This document shows positions 32,042 to 39,822 of a stretch of DNA of 64,000 nt, piece by piece. Position numbers and translations under genes: made by a program. How positions within the stretch are numbered: position 1 is the stretch's first letter; each line of letters opens with the position of its first letter. This DNA comes from an uncultured bacterium (GTDB lineage: Bacteria; Cyanobacteriota; Vampirovibrionia; Gastranaerophilales; Gastranaerophilaceae): positions 17,715-81,714 of the forward strand of contig CACWLL010000009.1 in NCBI GenBank assembly GCA_902761735.1. The letters run 5' to 3'. The notes beneath the pieces were generated by a model. It worked only from the letters and a program-made list of their open reading frames with translations, was not told where the DNA came from and made no database searches.

Positions 32042-32857
32042 ATGCGAGAATTTGATTTTTACATAGTACCTACGCCAATAGGAAATTTAGGTGATATGAC
32101 AGAGCGTGCGATTGAAGTTCTTAAGTCTGTCGATATTATTGCGTGCGAGGACAGCAGAAATACTCAAAAGCTTCTCAATCATTTTTCTATCGGTACAAAA
32201 TGTATTTCTTATCACAAATTTAACGAAAAAGAGCGAGTTCAAAGATTTTTGAATTTGATAAATGAAGGTAAATCAATAGCGTTGGTATCTGATGCGGGTA
32301 CACCTCTATTTTGTGACCCCGGAGCAGTTCTTGTTGAGGAATTGAAAAAAAACGGAAAAACCGTTACTGCACTTGCCGGTGCAAATGCAGTTGTAACTTT
32401 TATTTCTCAAATCCCGAGAGAATCTGAAGAATTTGTATTTATAGGTTTTTTGCCTCGTACAAAATCGCAGATTGTTGAAATCCTTACCAAATATAATGAT
32501 GCGGATACAATTTTTTATGAATCTCCAAAGCGTCTTGTTGAAACATTAAAAATAATAGCAGAGGAATTCCCGACAAGAACCGTATCCGTTGGCAGAGAGC
32601 TTACTAAAGTTTTTGAAGAAGTTTTGACTGATAGTGCCGAAAATATTCTAAATCATTTTTCTAAAGGGGATGTGAAAGGTGAATTGGTTATCATGATTCA
32701 TCGTAATAAAAATAAGTCAGGAATTGAAACTTATAAGGACAAAATAAACAAATTAAAAGAAAAAAAATATTCGGATAAAGATATCTCAACGATTCTGTCA
32801 TCTATATATGATATAAGCAAAAATGATGTGTATTCATATTTAGTCGACAATAAGTAA
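32042..32857 (+). CDS. rsmI: 16S rRNA (cytidine(1402)-2'-O)-methyltransferase
   Basis: A 271-residue SAM-dependent methyltransferase of the tetrapyrrole-methylase fold, modifying C1402 in the 16S decoding centre. The family motifs are in order: VPTPIGNLGDMTERAIEVL at 9-27, ACEDSRNTQKLL at 34-45, SDAGTPLFCDPG at 83-94, and FIGFLPR about residue 135. The FxxxPxR helix region continues to FYESPKRLVETLK. The C-terminal 40 residues are Lys-rich (KINKLKEKKYSDKDIS). It starts 54 bases after leuS and is 51 bases upstream of polA, which has its own promoter. Confidence 0.95.
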   Translation: MREFDFYIVPTPIGNLGDMTERAIEVLKSVDIIACEDSRNTQKLLNHFSIGTKCISYHKFNEKERVQRFLNLINEGKSIALVSDAGTPLFCDPGAVLVEELKKNGKTVTALAGANAVVTFISQIPRESEEFVFIGFLPRTKSQIVEILTKYNDADTIFYESPKRLVETLKIIAEEFPTRTVSVGRELTKVFEEVLTDSAENILNHFSKGDVKGELVIMIHRNKNKSGIETYKDKINKLKEKKYSDKDISTILSSIYDISKNDVYSYLVDNK

Positions 32858-32873
32858 TATAAAACTTTAAAAA

Positions 32874-32902
32874 TTGAATTATTTGAGTTTTTGTGGCAAA
32901 AT
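32874..32902 (+). promoter_or_regulatory. polA promoter (leaderless geometry)
   Basis: TTGAAT (32874-32879), 17 bases and TGG-CAAAAT (32894-32902). The -10 box ends six bases before the ATG at 32909. Confidence 0.55.
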
Positions 32903-32908
32903 AGCCCT

Positions 32909-35785
32909 ATGGGGAATTCAAAGACTTTAATCTTAATAGATGGTCACGCATTGGCTTTCAGAGAGTATTACGCTCTTGAAAGAACGGGTATGAGTACATC
33001 TGACGGTCAGCCAACTTGGGCTGTTTACGGTTTTTTTCATGCAATATTTGATTTGTTGAAAAATCAGAAAATTAAAACAGATGCAATTGCGGTTGCTTTT
33101 GATGTCAGCCATAGAACTTTTAGAGTAGAGAAATACGAAAATTATAAAAGTAATCGAGAACAGATGCCTGACACTATGCGTTCTCAAATGGATTTGATAT
33201 ATGATGGTTTAAGAGCGTTTAATATCCCTATTTATACAAAGGAAGGATTTGAAGCCGATGATGTAATCGGAACAATATCAAAGCAGGCATGTGATTTGGG
33301 TCATAAGGTTCTTATTTTGACAGGGGATCAGGACGCGTTTCAGCTTATTGATAAAGATGGCTGCGTAAAGGTTATAATCCCAACAAAAGGTGAATTAAAG
33401 ACTTACGATTGGGATGCAGTTTATGAAAAATTAGGTGTATATCCCAATCAGATTATTGATTATAAATCTTTACGAGGAGATACGTCGGATTGTATTCCGG
33501 GTATAAAAGGTATCGGTGAAAAAACAGCACAGGCTCTTTTGAAAGAGTTTGGGCATCTTGACGGTGTTCTTGAAAATGTTGATAAAATCTCAGGAAATGC
33601 TGTTAGAGAAAAAATTAAAAACGGTGTTGAGGATGCAAAGTTAAGTTATTATCTTGCAACAATTATAAGGGATTTAGATGTAAACTTTGATTTTGATAAA
33701 ACAAAGGTGGAATTACCTGATATAACAAAAGCTACCGAGTTTTTAAAGTCAATGCAATTTTATAGATTTTTGAAAAATATTAATTCAATTCTTTCTTCCT
33801 TTAACCCTGATGCAGCCAGCAATATCGTGGCAAAAGAAGACAGTAAAGAATTAATTCAGGTAAAAACTTCAACCGAAAGTAACGGGCAAATGCAGCTTGG
33901 TCTGTTTGCTCAAACAGTTTCGGAAGAGATTAACAAAAACAGTCAATCTTCGGAATTTTCTTCAAAACTTATAACGGATAGTGCGGATTTTGCTAATTTG
34001 TGCGTTGAACTTGAAAAACAAAAGCTTGTTGTATTAAATGTAAAATACAATTTTTCAAATGCTGTTGAAAATGATATTGTTGGTATTTCTGTTGCATATA
34101 AAGATGGATTGGATGCGGAAAGTATCGCTAAAGATTCGAGTTTTTCCGTTGAGACAAGTGTATACTATATTCCGTTGAGGCACGATTCTGTTTCAAATCT
34201 TTTATCAAAACCCGAAATAATGAACGGATTAAAATCTTTTATTGAATCGAAAAATATAAAAAAAGCAGTGTATAATTTGAAAGAGTTATATAATGTGTTG
34301 AAAAATGAGGGAATTGATTTAGCCGGTGCTGAATTTGATGTTGAATTGGCAAGTTATGTAGCTAATCCTTCAACAAGACATGAAATTGATATTCAGTCCA
34401 TTGAAAATCTCGATATGACTATTCCTCAGTATGCTGAGCCTGATGAAATTAAAAAACTAAAACTTACATTATATAATGCAAATATTGAAAATGTTACTAA
34501 AGCCGTAAATACGGAAAGTTCTGTTATTTTAGATTTAGTCGGATATTGGAAACAGAATTTAAACGATAATGAAATAAAAATTTTAAATGAAATAGAACTG
34601 CCGTTAGCTCGAGTGCTTGCTGATATGGAATATAACGGAGTTAGCCTTGATACTCCGTATTTGGCGAATTTGTCATCTGATATGGAGAGTAAATTAAAGG
34701 TAATTGAAACTAAAATATATGAGCTTGCAGGTTGTGATTTTAATATAAATTCTCCAAAACAGGTTGGTGAAATTTTATTTGATAAGTTGGGTTTAAAATC
34801 TAAAAAGAAGAAAAAATCCACAAGCGCAGAAGTCTTGGAAGAATTAGCAGAGGAATATGAGGTTGCAGGATTGATTTTGGAATATAGAAAATATGCAAAA
34901 TTAATCTCTACATATACGGATGCTTTGCCTGAATTAATCAGTAAAAAAGATAACAGAATACATACCTCGTTTAATCAGACCGTTACAACGACAGGCAGAT
35001 TGTCTTCCTCAAATCCGAATTTGCAAAATATTCCTGCTCGTACTGAAGATGGGAATAAAATACGCTCGGCTTTTGTTCCTGAAAATAGGGAAAATTCTCT
35101 GATTTTGTCAGCGGATTATTCTCAAATAGAACTCAGACTATTGGCACATATTTCTCAGGATAAGCATTTAATTGAAGCTTTTAAAAATGATGTAGATGTT
35201 CATACACTCACTGCATCAAAAGTTTTTGGTGTTCCTATGGAAGAAGTTACAAAAGATATGCGCTATAAATCAAAGGCGGTAAATTTTGGGATAATATACG
35301 GTCAAAGTAAATATGGACTTGCAAAAGCTATCGGGATTTCAAATGTTGAGGCTGAAGATTTTATAAACAAATATTTTGAAACTTATCCCAATATAAAGTT
35401 ATACATGTCTGCAACGATAAATTTTGCAGAGCAAAACGGATATGTCGAAACAATATTCGGACGCAGAAGATATCTTGCTGAGTTAAACAGTCCAAACGGA
35501 ATGATTAGAGAATTTGCAAAACGTGCGGCAATAAATCAACCTATACAAGGTACAGCTGCAGATTTAATGAAGTATGCTATGATTGAATGTGCAAAAAATT
35601 TAAAAGAAAGAAATTTAAAATCAAAAATGATTTTACAAGTTCATGATGAGATTGTAATAGAAACGTTGAAAGAGGAACTTGAAGAAGTAAAATCCATAGT
35701 AAAGGCTTCAATGGAGTTAAATCAGCCGCTCAGGGTTCCTTTGAAAGTAGATATAAATACAGGTGAAACATGGAAAGAATCATAA
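32909..35785 (+). CDS. polA: DNA polymerase I
   Basis: A 958-residue repair and Okazaki-fragment polymerase. Residues 1-290 are the 5' nuclease (LILIDGHALAFREYYAL, GFEADDVIGTI, LTGDQDAFQLI, IPGIKGIGEKTAQALLKEF). The central 3'-5' exonuclease-like domain lacks the catalytic DxE: VVLNVKYNFSNAV stands where DTET is expected, so proofreading is probably absent. The polymerase domain has LSADYSQIELRLLAHIS, YKSKAVNFGIIYGQS and LQVHDEIVIE (catalytic Asp residues intact). The start is ATG 32909; no Shine-Dalgarno precedes it, and a promoter -10 box ends six bases upstream. It overlaps the next gene by 16 bases. Confidence 0.97.
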   Translation: MGNSKTLILIDGHALAFREYYALERTGMSTSDGQPTWAVYGFFHAIFDLLKNQKIKTDAIAVAFDVSHRTFRVEKYENYKSNREQMPDTMRSQMDLIYDGLRAFNIPIYTKEGFEADDVIGTISKQACDLGHKVLILTGDQDAFQLIDKDGCVKVIIPTKGELKTYDWDAVYEKLGVYPNQIIDYKSLRGDTSDCIPGIKGIGEKTAQALLKEFGHLDGVLENVDKISGNAVREKIKNGVEDAKLSYYLATIIRDLDVNFDFDKTKVELPDITKATEFLKSMQFYRFLKNINSILSSFNPDAASNIVAKEDSKELIQVKTSTESNGQMQLGLFAQTVSEEINKNSQSSEFSSKLITDSADFANLCVELEKQKLVVLNVKYNFSNAVENDIVGISVAYKDGLDAESIAKDSSFSVETSVYYIPLRHDSVSNLLSKPEIMNGLKSFIESKNIKKAVYNLKELYNVLKNEGIDLAGAEFDVELASYVANPSTRHEIDIQSIENLDMTIPQYAEPDEIKKLKLTLYNANIENVTKAVNTESSVILDLVGYWKQNLNDNEIKILNEIELPLARVLADMEYNGVSLDTPYLANLSSDMESKLKVIETKIYELAGCDFNINSPKQVGEILFDKLGLKSKKKKKSTSAEVLEELAEEYEVAGLILEYRKYAKLISTYTDALPELISKKDNRIHTSFNQTVTTTGRLSSSNPNLQNIPARTEDGNKIRSAFVPENRENSLILSADYSQIELRLLAHISQDKHLIEAFKNDVDVHTLTASKVFGVPMEEVTKDMRYKSKAVNFGIIYGQSKYGLAKAIGISNVEAEDFINKYFETYPNIKLYMSATINFAEQNGYVETIFGRRRYLAELNSPNGMIREFAKRAAINQPIQGTAADLMKYAMIECAKNLKERNLKSKMILQVHDEIVIETLKEELEEVKSIVKASMELNQPLRVPLKVDINTGETWKES

Positions 35786-36189
35786 AAATTTTAATTATTA
35801 TCGGATTGTTTTTTTTAGGAGCTTTTGTTGCAGCAAGAGCAGAAGATTTAACTGTCCAGCAGCTTACAACTCCGACGAATGTTGCATTTAATGATTGTTT
35901 TAAAACATATAATTTGCCGGCAGATTATCTTTATTTTCAAACATTGAATAGCATTGCCGCAAATCGTTTTGAGATAAAAGAACTCCAATCCAAAAGCGGA
36001 TATATAATATTTAAAGCTGCAGGCAGAGAGTTTCTTGCTGCGGTTGCTTATTACGGACCGAATAAGAGTATTTTAAAAATTACACCGGTTAATAACTCAT
36101 ATTATTTTGCTCCCGGAATTGTGTTAAATATATTCAAATATATAGATATAAATTTGAATGAACAGATTAAAGATATTCCAAAATCGTAA
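35770..36189 (+). CDS. Small secreted protein of unknown function
   Basis: A 139-residue exported protein with a signal peptide (KILIIIGLFFLGAFVAARA) and a compact beta-rich body (YIIFKAAGREFLAAVAYYG, SILKITPVNNSYYFAPG). Its start lies inside the polA end (16-base overlap), with AGGTGAA immediately upstream of the ATG, so it is translationally coupled to polA. It converges on the leftward cyclo-ligase gene with two bases between stops and no terminator. No known family recognised. Confidence 0.8.
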   Translation: MERIIKILIIIGLFFLGAFVAARAEDLTVQQLTTPTNVAFNDCFKTYNLPADYLYFQTLNSIAANRFEIKELQSKSGYIIFKAAGREFLAAVAYYGPNKSILKITPVNNSYYFAPGIVLNIFKYIDINLNEQIKDIPKS

Positions 36190-36191
36190 AA

Positions 36192-36701
36192 TTAATCCGT
36201 AATTATGTAATCAATTTTCATATCAAATTCTTCTGTTGGCAAAGTTTCGGTGATAAGCTCTTTGAATATCGGAGTAATTGTCGTGATATTTGGATTGTTT
36301 CGTAGAAATCTATCATAATATCCTCCGCCGTACCCTAAGCGGTATCGATTTTTATCTGCCGCTAAAGCGGGTACAAAAATTAAATCAAGTTCCTTGGGGT
36401 TAATAGGTTCTGAGGTCGGTTCAAAAATACCAAAATCAGATTTTTTAAATTCTCCGATATTCGGACATACTAGAATATTTTCTCCGGAAACTCGAGGATA
36501 ATAAAACTTTTTAGTATAATCTTTTGTTAATTCTCTCAAATCAATTTCATATTTTGTCGGGTAAAAAAGCATTATACGTTTGGCTTTTTTGTAGACTTCA
36601 AATTTTATAATATTTCCAATAATACTTTTACTTGTTATATTTCTGTCAAGTGTCTTTCTTATTGATTTAAAATGTGTTCTTAAAGTTATTTTATTTTCCA
36701 T
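36192..36701 (-). CDS. 5-formyltetrahydrofolate cyclo-ligase
   Basis: A 169-residue ATP-dependent enzyme that converts 5-formyl-THF to 5,10-methenyl-THF in folate salvage. The nucleotide-binding and catalytic signature RLGYGGGYYDRF is at residues 121-132, preceded by LDLIFVPALAAD; RIMLFYPTKYEIDL is the substrate side. The length is slightly below the usual 180-190. There is no Shine-Dalgarno; the minus-strand -10 TATAAT ends six bases before the ATG. The start codon of the divergent cobO gene is only 23 bases away, and the two -10 boxes overlap. Confidence 0.93.
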   Translation of the reverse strand: MENKITLRTHFKSIRKTLDRNITSKSIIGNIIKFEVYKKAKRIMLFYPTKYEIDLRELTKDYTKKFYYPRVSGENILVCPNIGEFKKSDFGIFEPTSEPINPKELDLIFVPALAADKNRYRLGYGGGYYDRFLRNNPNITTITPIFKELITETLPTEEFDMKIDYIITD

Positions 36702-36707
36702 AAATTT

Positions 36708-36717
36708 ATTATATAAT
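36708..36717. promoter_or_regulatory. Shared divergent -10 palindrome ATTATATAAT
   Basis: The palindrome reads TATAAT on both strands: 36712-36717 for the rightward gene and 36708-36713 (minus) for the leftward gene. It leaves 7 and 6 bases to the two ATGs. The -35 sequences are weak on both sides. Confidence 0.55.
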
Positions 36718-36724
36718 AACCATA

Positions 36725-37303
36725 ATGAAAGACGAGTTAAAAAATACGTTAATAAATCCTGATTGGGCGAAACACGGGTATATACAAGTTTATACGGGGA
36801 ATGGGAAAGGTAAAACTACGGCTTCTTTGGGACTTGCCATGCGTGCTTTAGGCAGAAATTGGAAGGTGCTGATAGTTATGTTTACAAAAGGTGGAGATGA
36901 TTATGGAGAGCTTAATTCATTCAGAAATCTATCTCCGGCAATTGCGGAAAATTTAACGATTGTACAAGCGGGTTTAGATAGAATTGTATATCGTAACAAT
37001 AAGTGTGAAGCTGATTTAGCTGAAATTAATAAAGGGTGGGAATTGGCAAAAAAAGCTATACAAAATGATGAATATAATTTGATTATTCTTGATGAGGCTA
37101 ATATTGCAATTGATTTGGGGTTTATCGAATTAGAAGAAATGCTAGATGTTTTGAATAACAAACCTCAAGATATGGAAATTGTTTTGACCGGCAGAAATGC
37201 GAAAGCGGAAATTGTAGATATAGCCCATTTGGTTTCGGAAATCAACCCGATTAAGCACTACTGGGATACCGGTGTTACCGCTCGAAAAGGTATCGAATAT
37301 TAG
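36725..37303 (+). CDS. cobO: Cob(I)yrinic acid a,c-diamide adenosyltransferase (CobO/BtuR family)
   Basis: A 192-residue corrinoid adenosyltransferase that makes adenosylcobalamin-type cofactor from cob(I)alamin or cobinamide with ATP. The P-loop GNGKGKTT is at residues 25-32 in QVYTGNGKGKTTASLGLAMR, with LIILDEANIAIDLG as the Walker B-like region and EIVLTGRNAK close to the end. The length is typical. No Shine-Dalgarno; a TATAAT box ends seven bases before the ATG. Together with the cobalamin riboswitch at 18177 it shows that this organism uses B12. Confidence 0.95.
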   Translation: MKDELKNTLINPDWAKHGYIQVYTGNGKGKTTASLGLAMRALGRNWKVLIVMFTKGGDDYGELNSFRNLSPAIAENLTIVQAGLDRIVYRNNKCEADLAEINKGWELAKKAIQNDEYNLIILDEANIAIDLGFIELEEMLDVLNNKPQDMEIVLTGRNAKAEIVDIAHLVSEINPIKHYWDTGVTARKGIEY

Positions 37304-37310
37304 ATATCTG

Positions 37311-37514
37311 TTATATGAACCAAATCAATATTGCAGCGAAAACAAAAATTCCAAATATAACCCAAGAAATTGTTCTTTTCTTGCTTTCTTCGGGATTTTC
37401 AGCGGGGCGTGCAGCAGGTTTTCTTTGCTCTAAAATCTCAAAATCGCTGCTTCCGCATTCACAATAATCAACTCTGTTCGGATATATTTTATTACAAATT
37501 CTACATTTATACAT
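37311..37514 (-). CDS. Small zinc-ribbon membrane protein
   Basis: A 67-residue protein. An N-terminal zinc-ribbon-like pair, YKCRICNKIYPNRVDYCECG, gives four Cys in two CxxC/CxC knuckles. A Pro/Ala/Glu linker follows, then one C-terminal transmembrane helix (WVIFGIFVFAAILIWFI). No Shine-Dalgarno precedes the ATG; instead TTGTCA, 17 bases and TAATAT lie immediately upstream with six bases to spare. It converges on cobO with seven bases between the stops. Function unknown. Confidence 0.75.
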   Translation of the reverse strand: MYKCRICNKIYPNRVDYCECGSSDFEILEQRKPAARPAENPEESKKRTISWVIFGIFVFAAILIWFI

Positions 37515-37520
37515 ACGGTT

Positions 37521-37549
37521 ATATTAATATAATTTTTGACATTTGACAA
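37521..37549 (-). promoter_or_regulatory. Promoter of the zinc-ribbon membrane protein gene (leaderless geometry)
   Basis: On the minus strand TTGTCA (37544-37549), a 17-base spacer and TAATAT (37521-37526). The -10 box ends six bases before the ATG at 37514. Confidence 0.65.
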
Positions 37550-37622
37550 TATATTAACAAATATTTAAAAGTGAATTAATGTAAACATTGTTCCCAAAAG
37601 GGTTTAAAAGCAGATAAAAAAA

Positions 37623-37643
37623 TGTTATACTACAAATGTAGTA
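37623..37643 (+). promoter_or_regulatory. -10 region and palindrome upstream of the GGDEF/HD-GYP gene
   Basis: TGT-TATACT (37623-37631) is an extended -10 box. It overlaps the palindrome TACTACA-AA-TGTAGTA (37628-37643), a candidate operator. The -35 region is weak. Confidence 0.5.
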
Positions 37644-37729
37644 CGAAGTTGTGTGAAAGGATGTTGATATTGCCGTCTGAATGGAGTATTGCCCATTTGG
37701 CGGAGAAAGAGTAAAATATAGTTTAAGGA

Positions 37730-39802
37730 ATGTTAAAATTATTTAACGTTCTAACAATTTCTAATATTCAAGTGTTTTATAGTAAAGGTGTTAGGCAGGT
37801 AGTATTGAGCGAAAAAGTTAAATCAAAAAAGAATACTGAAAATGATATGAACGACGCGCTTTCTGCAAAACCGGTATCGAATCCGTCGGCAAAAAACCGA
37901 ACTCCGTCATCGACCGGAAAAAGAAACAGGGGCAGCATGCCGTCAAAGTCTGTGCATGTCGCTACTCAAAGTACGGCTGCCGGTATTCCTAGAGATTTAT
38001 TACCAACGGACAATCCGATTAGCAGAAATCGTGAAATAGTTGCTAAAATAAATAATATAAACTTGGTAAAATCCTCAAACAAAATGTATGGAGGATATCT
38101 TAATAATGCTCTTTCGGCAAATGTTCCGGGATATGATGATTATAATTCAATAATAACGGATATAAATGTTTCATTAAAAAATAAAAATTCGGTGAATGAT
38201 ATTATAAGTGTTTATAATTCCATATTTATAGGGAAATTGAATTGTTCCTTTTTGGCGTTTGGTTCTTATCATGAAAAATCTAAATGCATAAATCTAAAAT
38301 TAACAAGCACTTCAGGTAGCACCTATTCTTCAAAAATATTTTTGTCAGAAACAGATAATCCGGTTATAGAATGCTTTAATAAAGCTTCGGCGGTTATAAC
38401 AGATGATAACAAATTTTTGAATATTCCGTATTTAAAGAATAATTCAACTATAATTTTGCCGTTAATTTCTCTTAATCAAACAATAGGGGTTATGATTCTC
38501 GGCAAAGGTAATCAAGATTGCAATTTGGGTTTACTTTCGTTTATCGCAAATTATGCTGCATTATATTTGCAAAATATAGAATTAAAAGAAAAGGCAAACA
38601 AATATACAAATGCTGATACGTTAACAAACTTGTATAACCACAGAGGGTTTCAGGAAGTTTTGGCAAATGAACTGCAATTAGCGAAAGAAACCGAAACTCC
38701 TTTATCAGTGGTTATGTTTGATATAAACAACATATCAAAAATTAACAGAGAATTAGGACATGCAAAGGGGGATGAAGTTATCAAACTCCTTGCGGAAAAA
38801 ATTAAACAAAATATTCGCTCAAATGATAAGGCAGGCCGATACGGCGGAGATGAAATTGCGGTTATATTACCGAATACAACTACAGCTGATGCAAAATATT
38901 TAGCTGAGTATATTACCTACACATTATCTTGTTGTTTTGTAGATGATGTTGGGCCGGTAAAGGTTTCTGTCGGAATTTCTACTTATCCTGATAACTCAAA
39001 AGATCAGGAAAAATTGCTCATACTTGCGGAGCAGGCGATGTATATTTCTCAGGCGAAGGGATATAAAGAAGGAATGTCTGCAATTATAAGTTCTACTGAT
39101 TTTAACTTCTGGGATAATGCAGCGTTAAATTCGTTTGCTGAAGTTATTGCAAAGCGTCATGCCCAATTAGGTATAAGCTTCGAAGATGAACTTGTTCATA
39201 AGTTTAATAGTGAAGAAATAATTTCACAAAATCATCTTATTGAGATGGTAACATCTCTTGCAGGTGCAATTGATGCAAAAGATCCGTATACTAAAGGTCA
39301 CTCTACGAGTGTTTCCAGATATGCGGCGGCTCTGGCAAGGGCTATTAACCTTCCTGAAGATGATGTTCAGAAAATAACATTAGGCGGATTATTACACGAT
39401 GTTGGTAAAATAGGTATTCCGGAAGCTGTTTTGAGTAAACCGGGTAAATTAGAACCTGAAGAATGGGAAATTATGAAACAACACCCTGTTATTGGAGCAG
39501 AAAAAGTACTTGCTCCAAATGAGGCACTTTCTCATTTAATTCCAATTGTAAAATATCACCATGAGCATATAGACGGCAGCGGTTATCCTGAGGGATTAAA
39601 GGGCGATGCCATTCCGCTTTCTGCCCGTATTGTTGCGGTAGCAGATACCTATCACGCATTAATCAGTGACAGACCTTACAGAAAAGGTATGCCGGTTGAA
39701 AAAGCTTGCCAAATCCTTCAAGAAGGCGCAGGTAAGTTATGGGATGCTGATTTGGTAAGACATTTTATTGCAATTGCCCCATCTTTATCAACTATTATAT
39801 AG
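37730..39802 (+). CDS. Diguanylate cyclase-like / HD-GYP cyclic-di-GMP signalling protein
   Basis: A 690-residue cytoplasmic signalling protein. A basic low-complexity N-terminus is followed by a GAF-like sensor domain (about 130-285). Then comes a GGDEF domain (about 310-450), where the active site reads GRYGGDEIAVILP, that is GGDEI rather than GGDEF. An HD-GYP phosphodiesterase domain follows (about 500-680), with LLHDVGKIGIPEAVLSKPG and HHEHIDGSGYPEGLKG intact. It therefore can probably degrade and possibly make cyclic-di-GMP. The start is uncertain: ATG 37730 has AAGGA too close, whereas TTG 37805 has AGGCAGG at a better distance. An extended -10 box and a palindrome lie 90-110 bases upstream. 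It converges on dxs. Confidence 0.93.
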   Translation: MLKLFNVLTISNIQVFYSKGVRQVVLSEKVKSKKNTENDMNDALSAKPVSNPSAKNRTPSSTGKRNRGSMPSKSVHVATQSTAAGIPRDLLPTDNPISRNREIVAKINNINLVKSSNKMYGGYLNNALSANVPGYDDYNSIITDINVSLKNKNSVNDIISVYNSIFIGKLNCSFLAFGSYHEKSKCINLKLTSTSGSTYSSKIFLSETDNPVIECFNKASAVITDDNKFLNIPYLKNNSTIILPLISLNQTIGVMILGKGNQDCNLGLLSFIANYAALYLQNIELKEKANKYTNADTLTNLYNHRGFQEVLANELQLAKETETPLSVVMFDINNISKINRELGHAKGDEVIKLLAEKIKQNIRSNDKAGRYGGDEIAVILPNTTTADAKYLAEYITYTLSCCFVDDVGPVKVSVGISTYPDNSKDQEKLLILAEQAMYISQAKGYKEGMSAIISSTDFNFWDNAALNSFAEVIAKRHAQLGISFEDELVHKFNSEEIISQNHLIEMVTSLAGAIDAKDPYTKGHSTSVSRYAAALARAINLPEDDVQKITLGGLLHDVGKIGIPEAVLSKPGKLEPEEWEIMKQHPVIGAEKVLAPNEALSHLIPIVKYHHEHIDGSGYPEGLKGDAIPLSARIVAVADTYHALISDRPYRKGMPVEKACQILQEGAGKLWDADLVRHFIAIAPSLSTII

Positions 39803-39822
39803 GCTATTGAGGTAAGGGTTAT

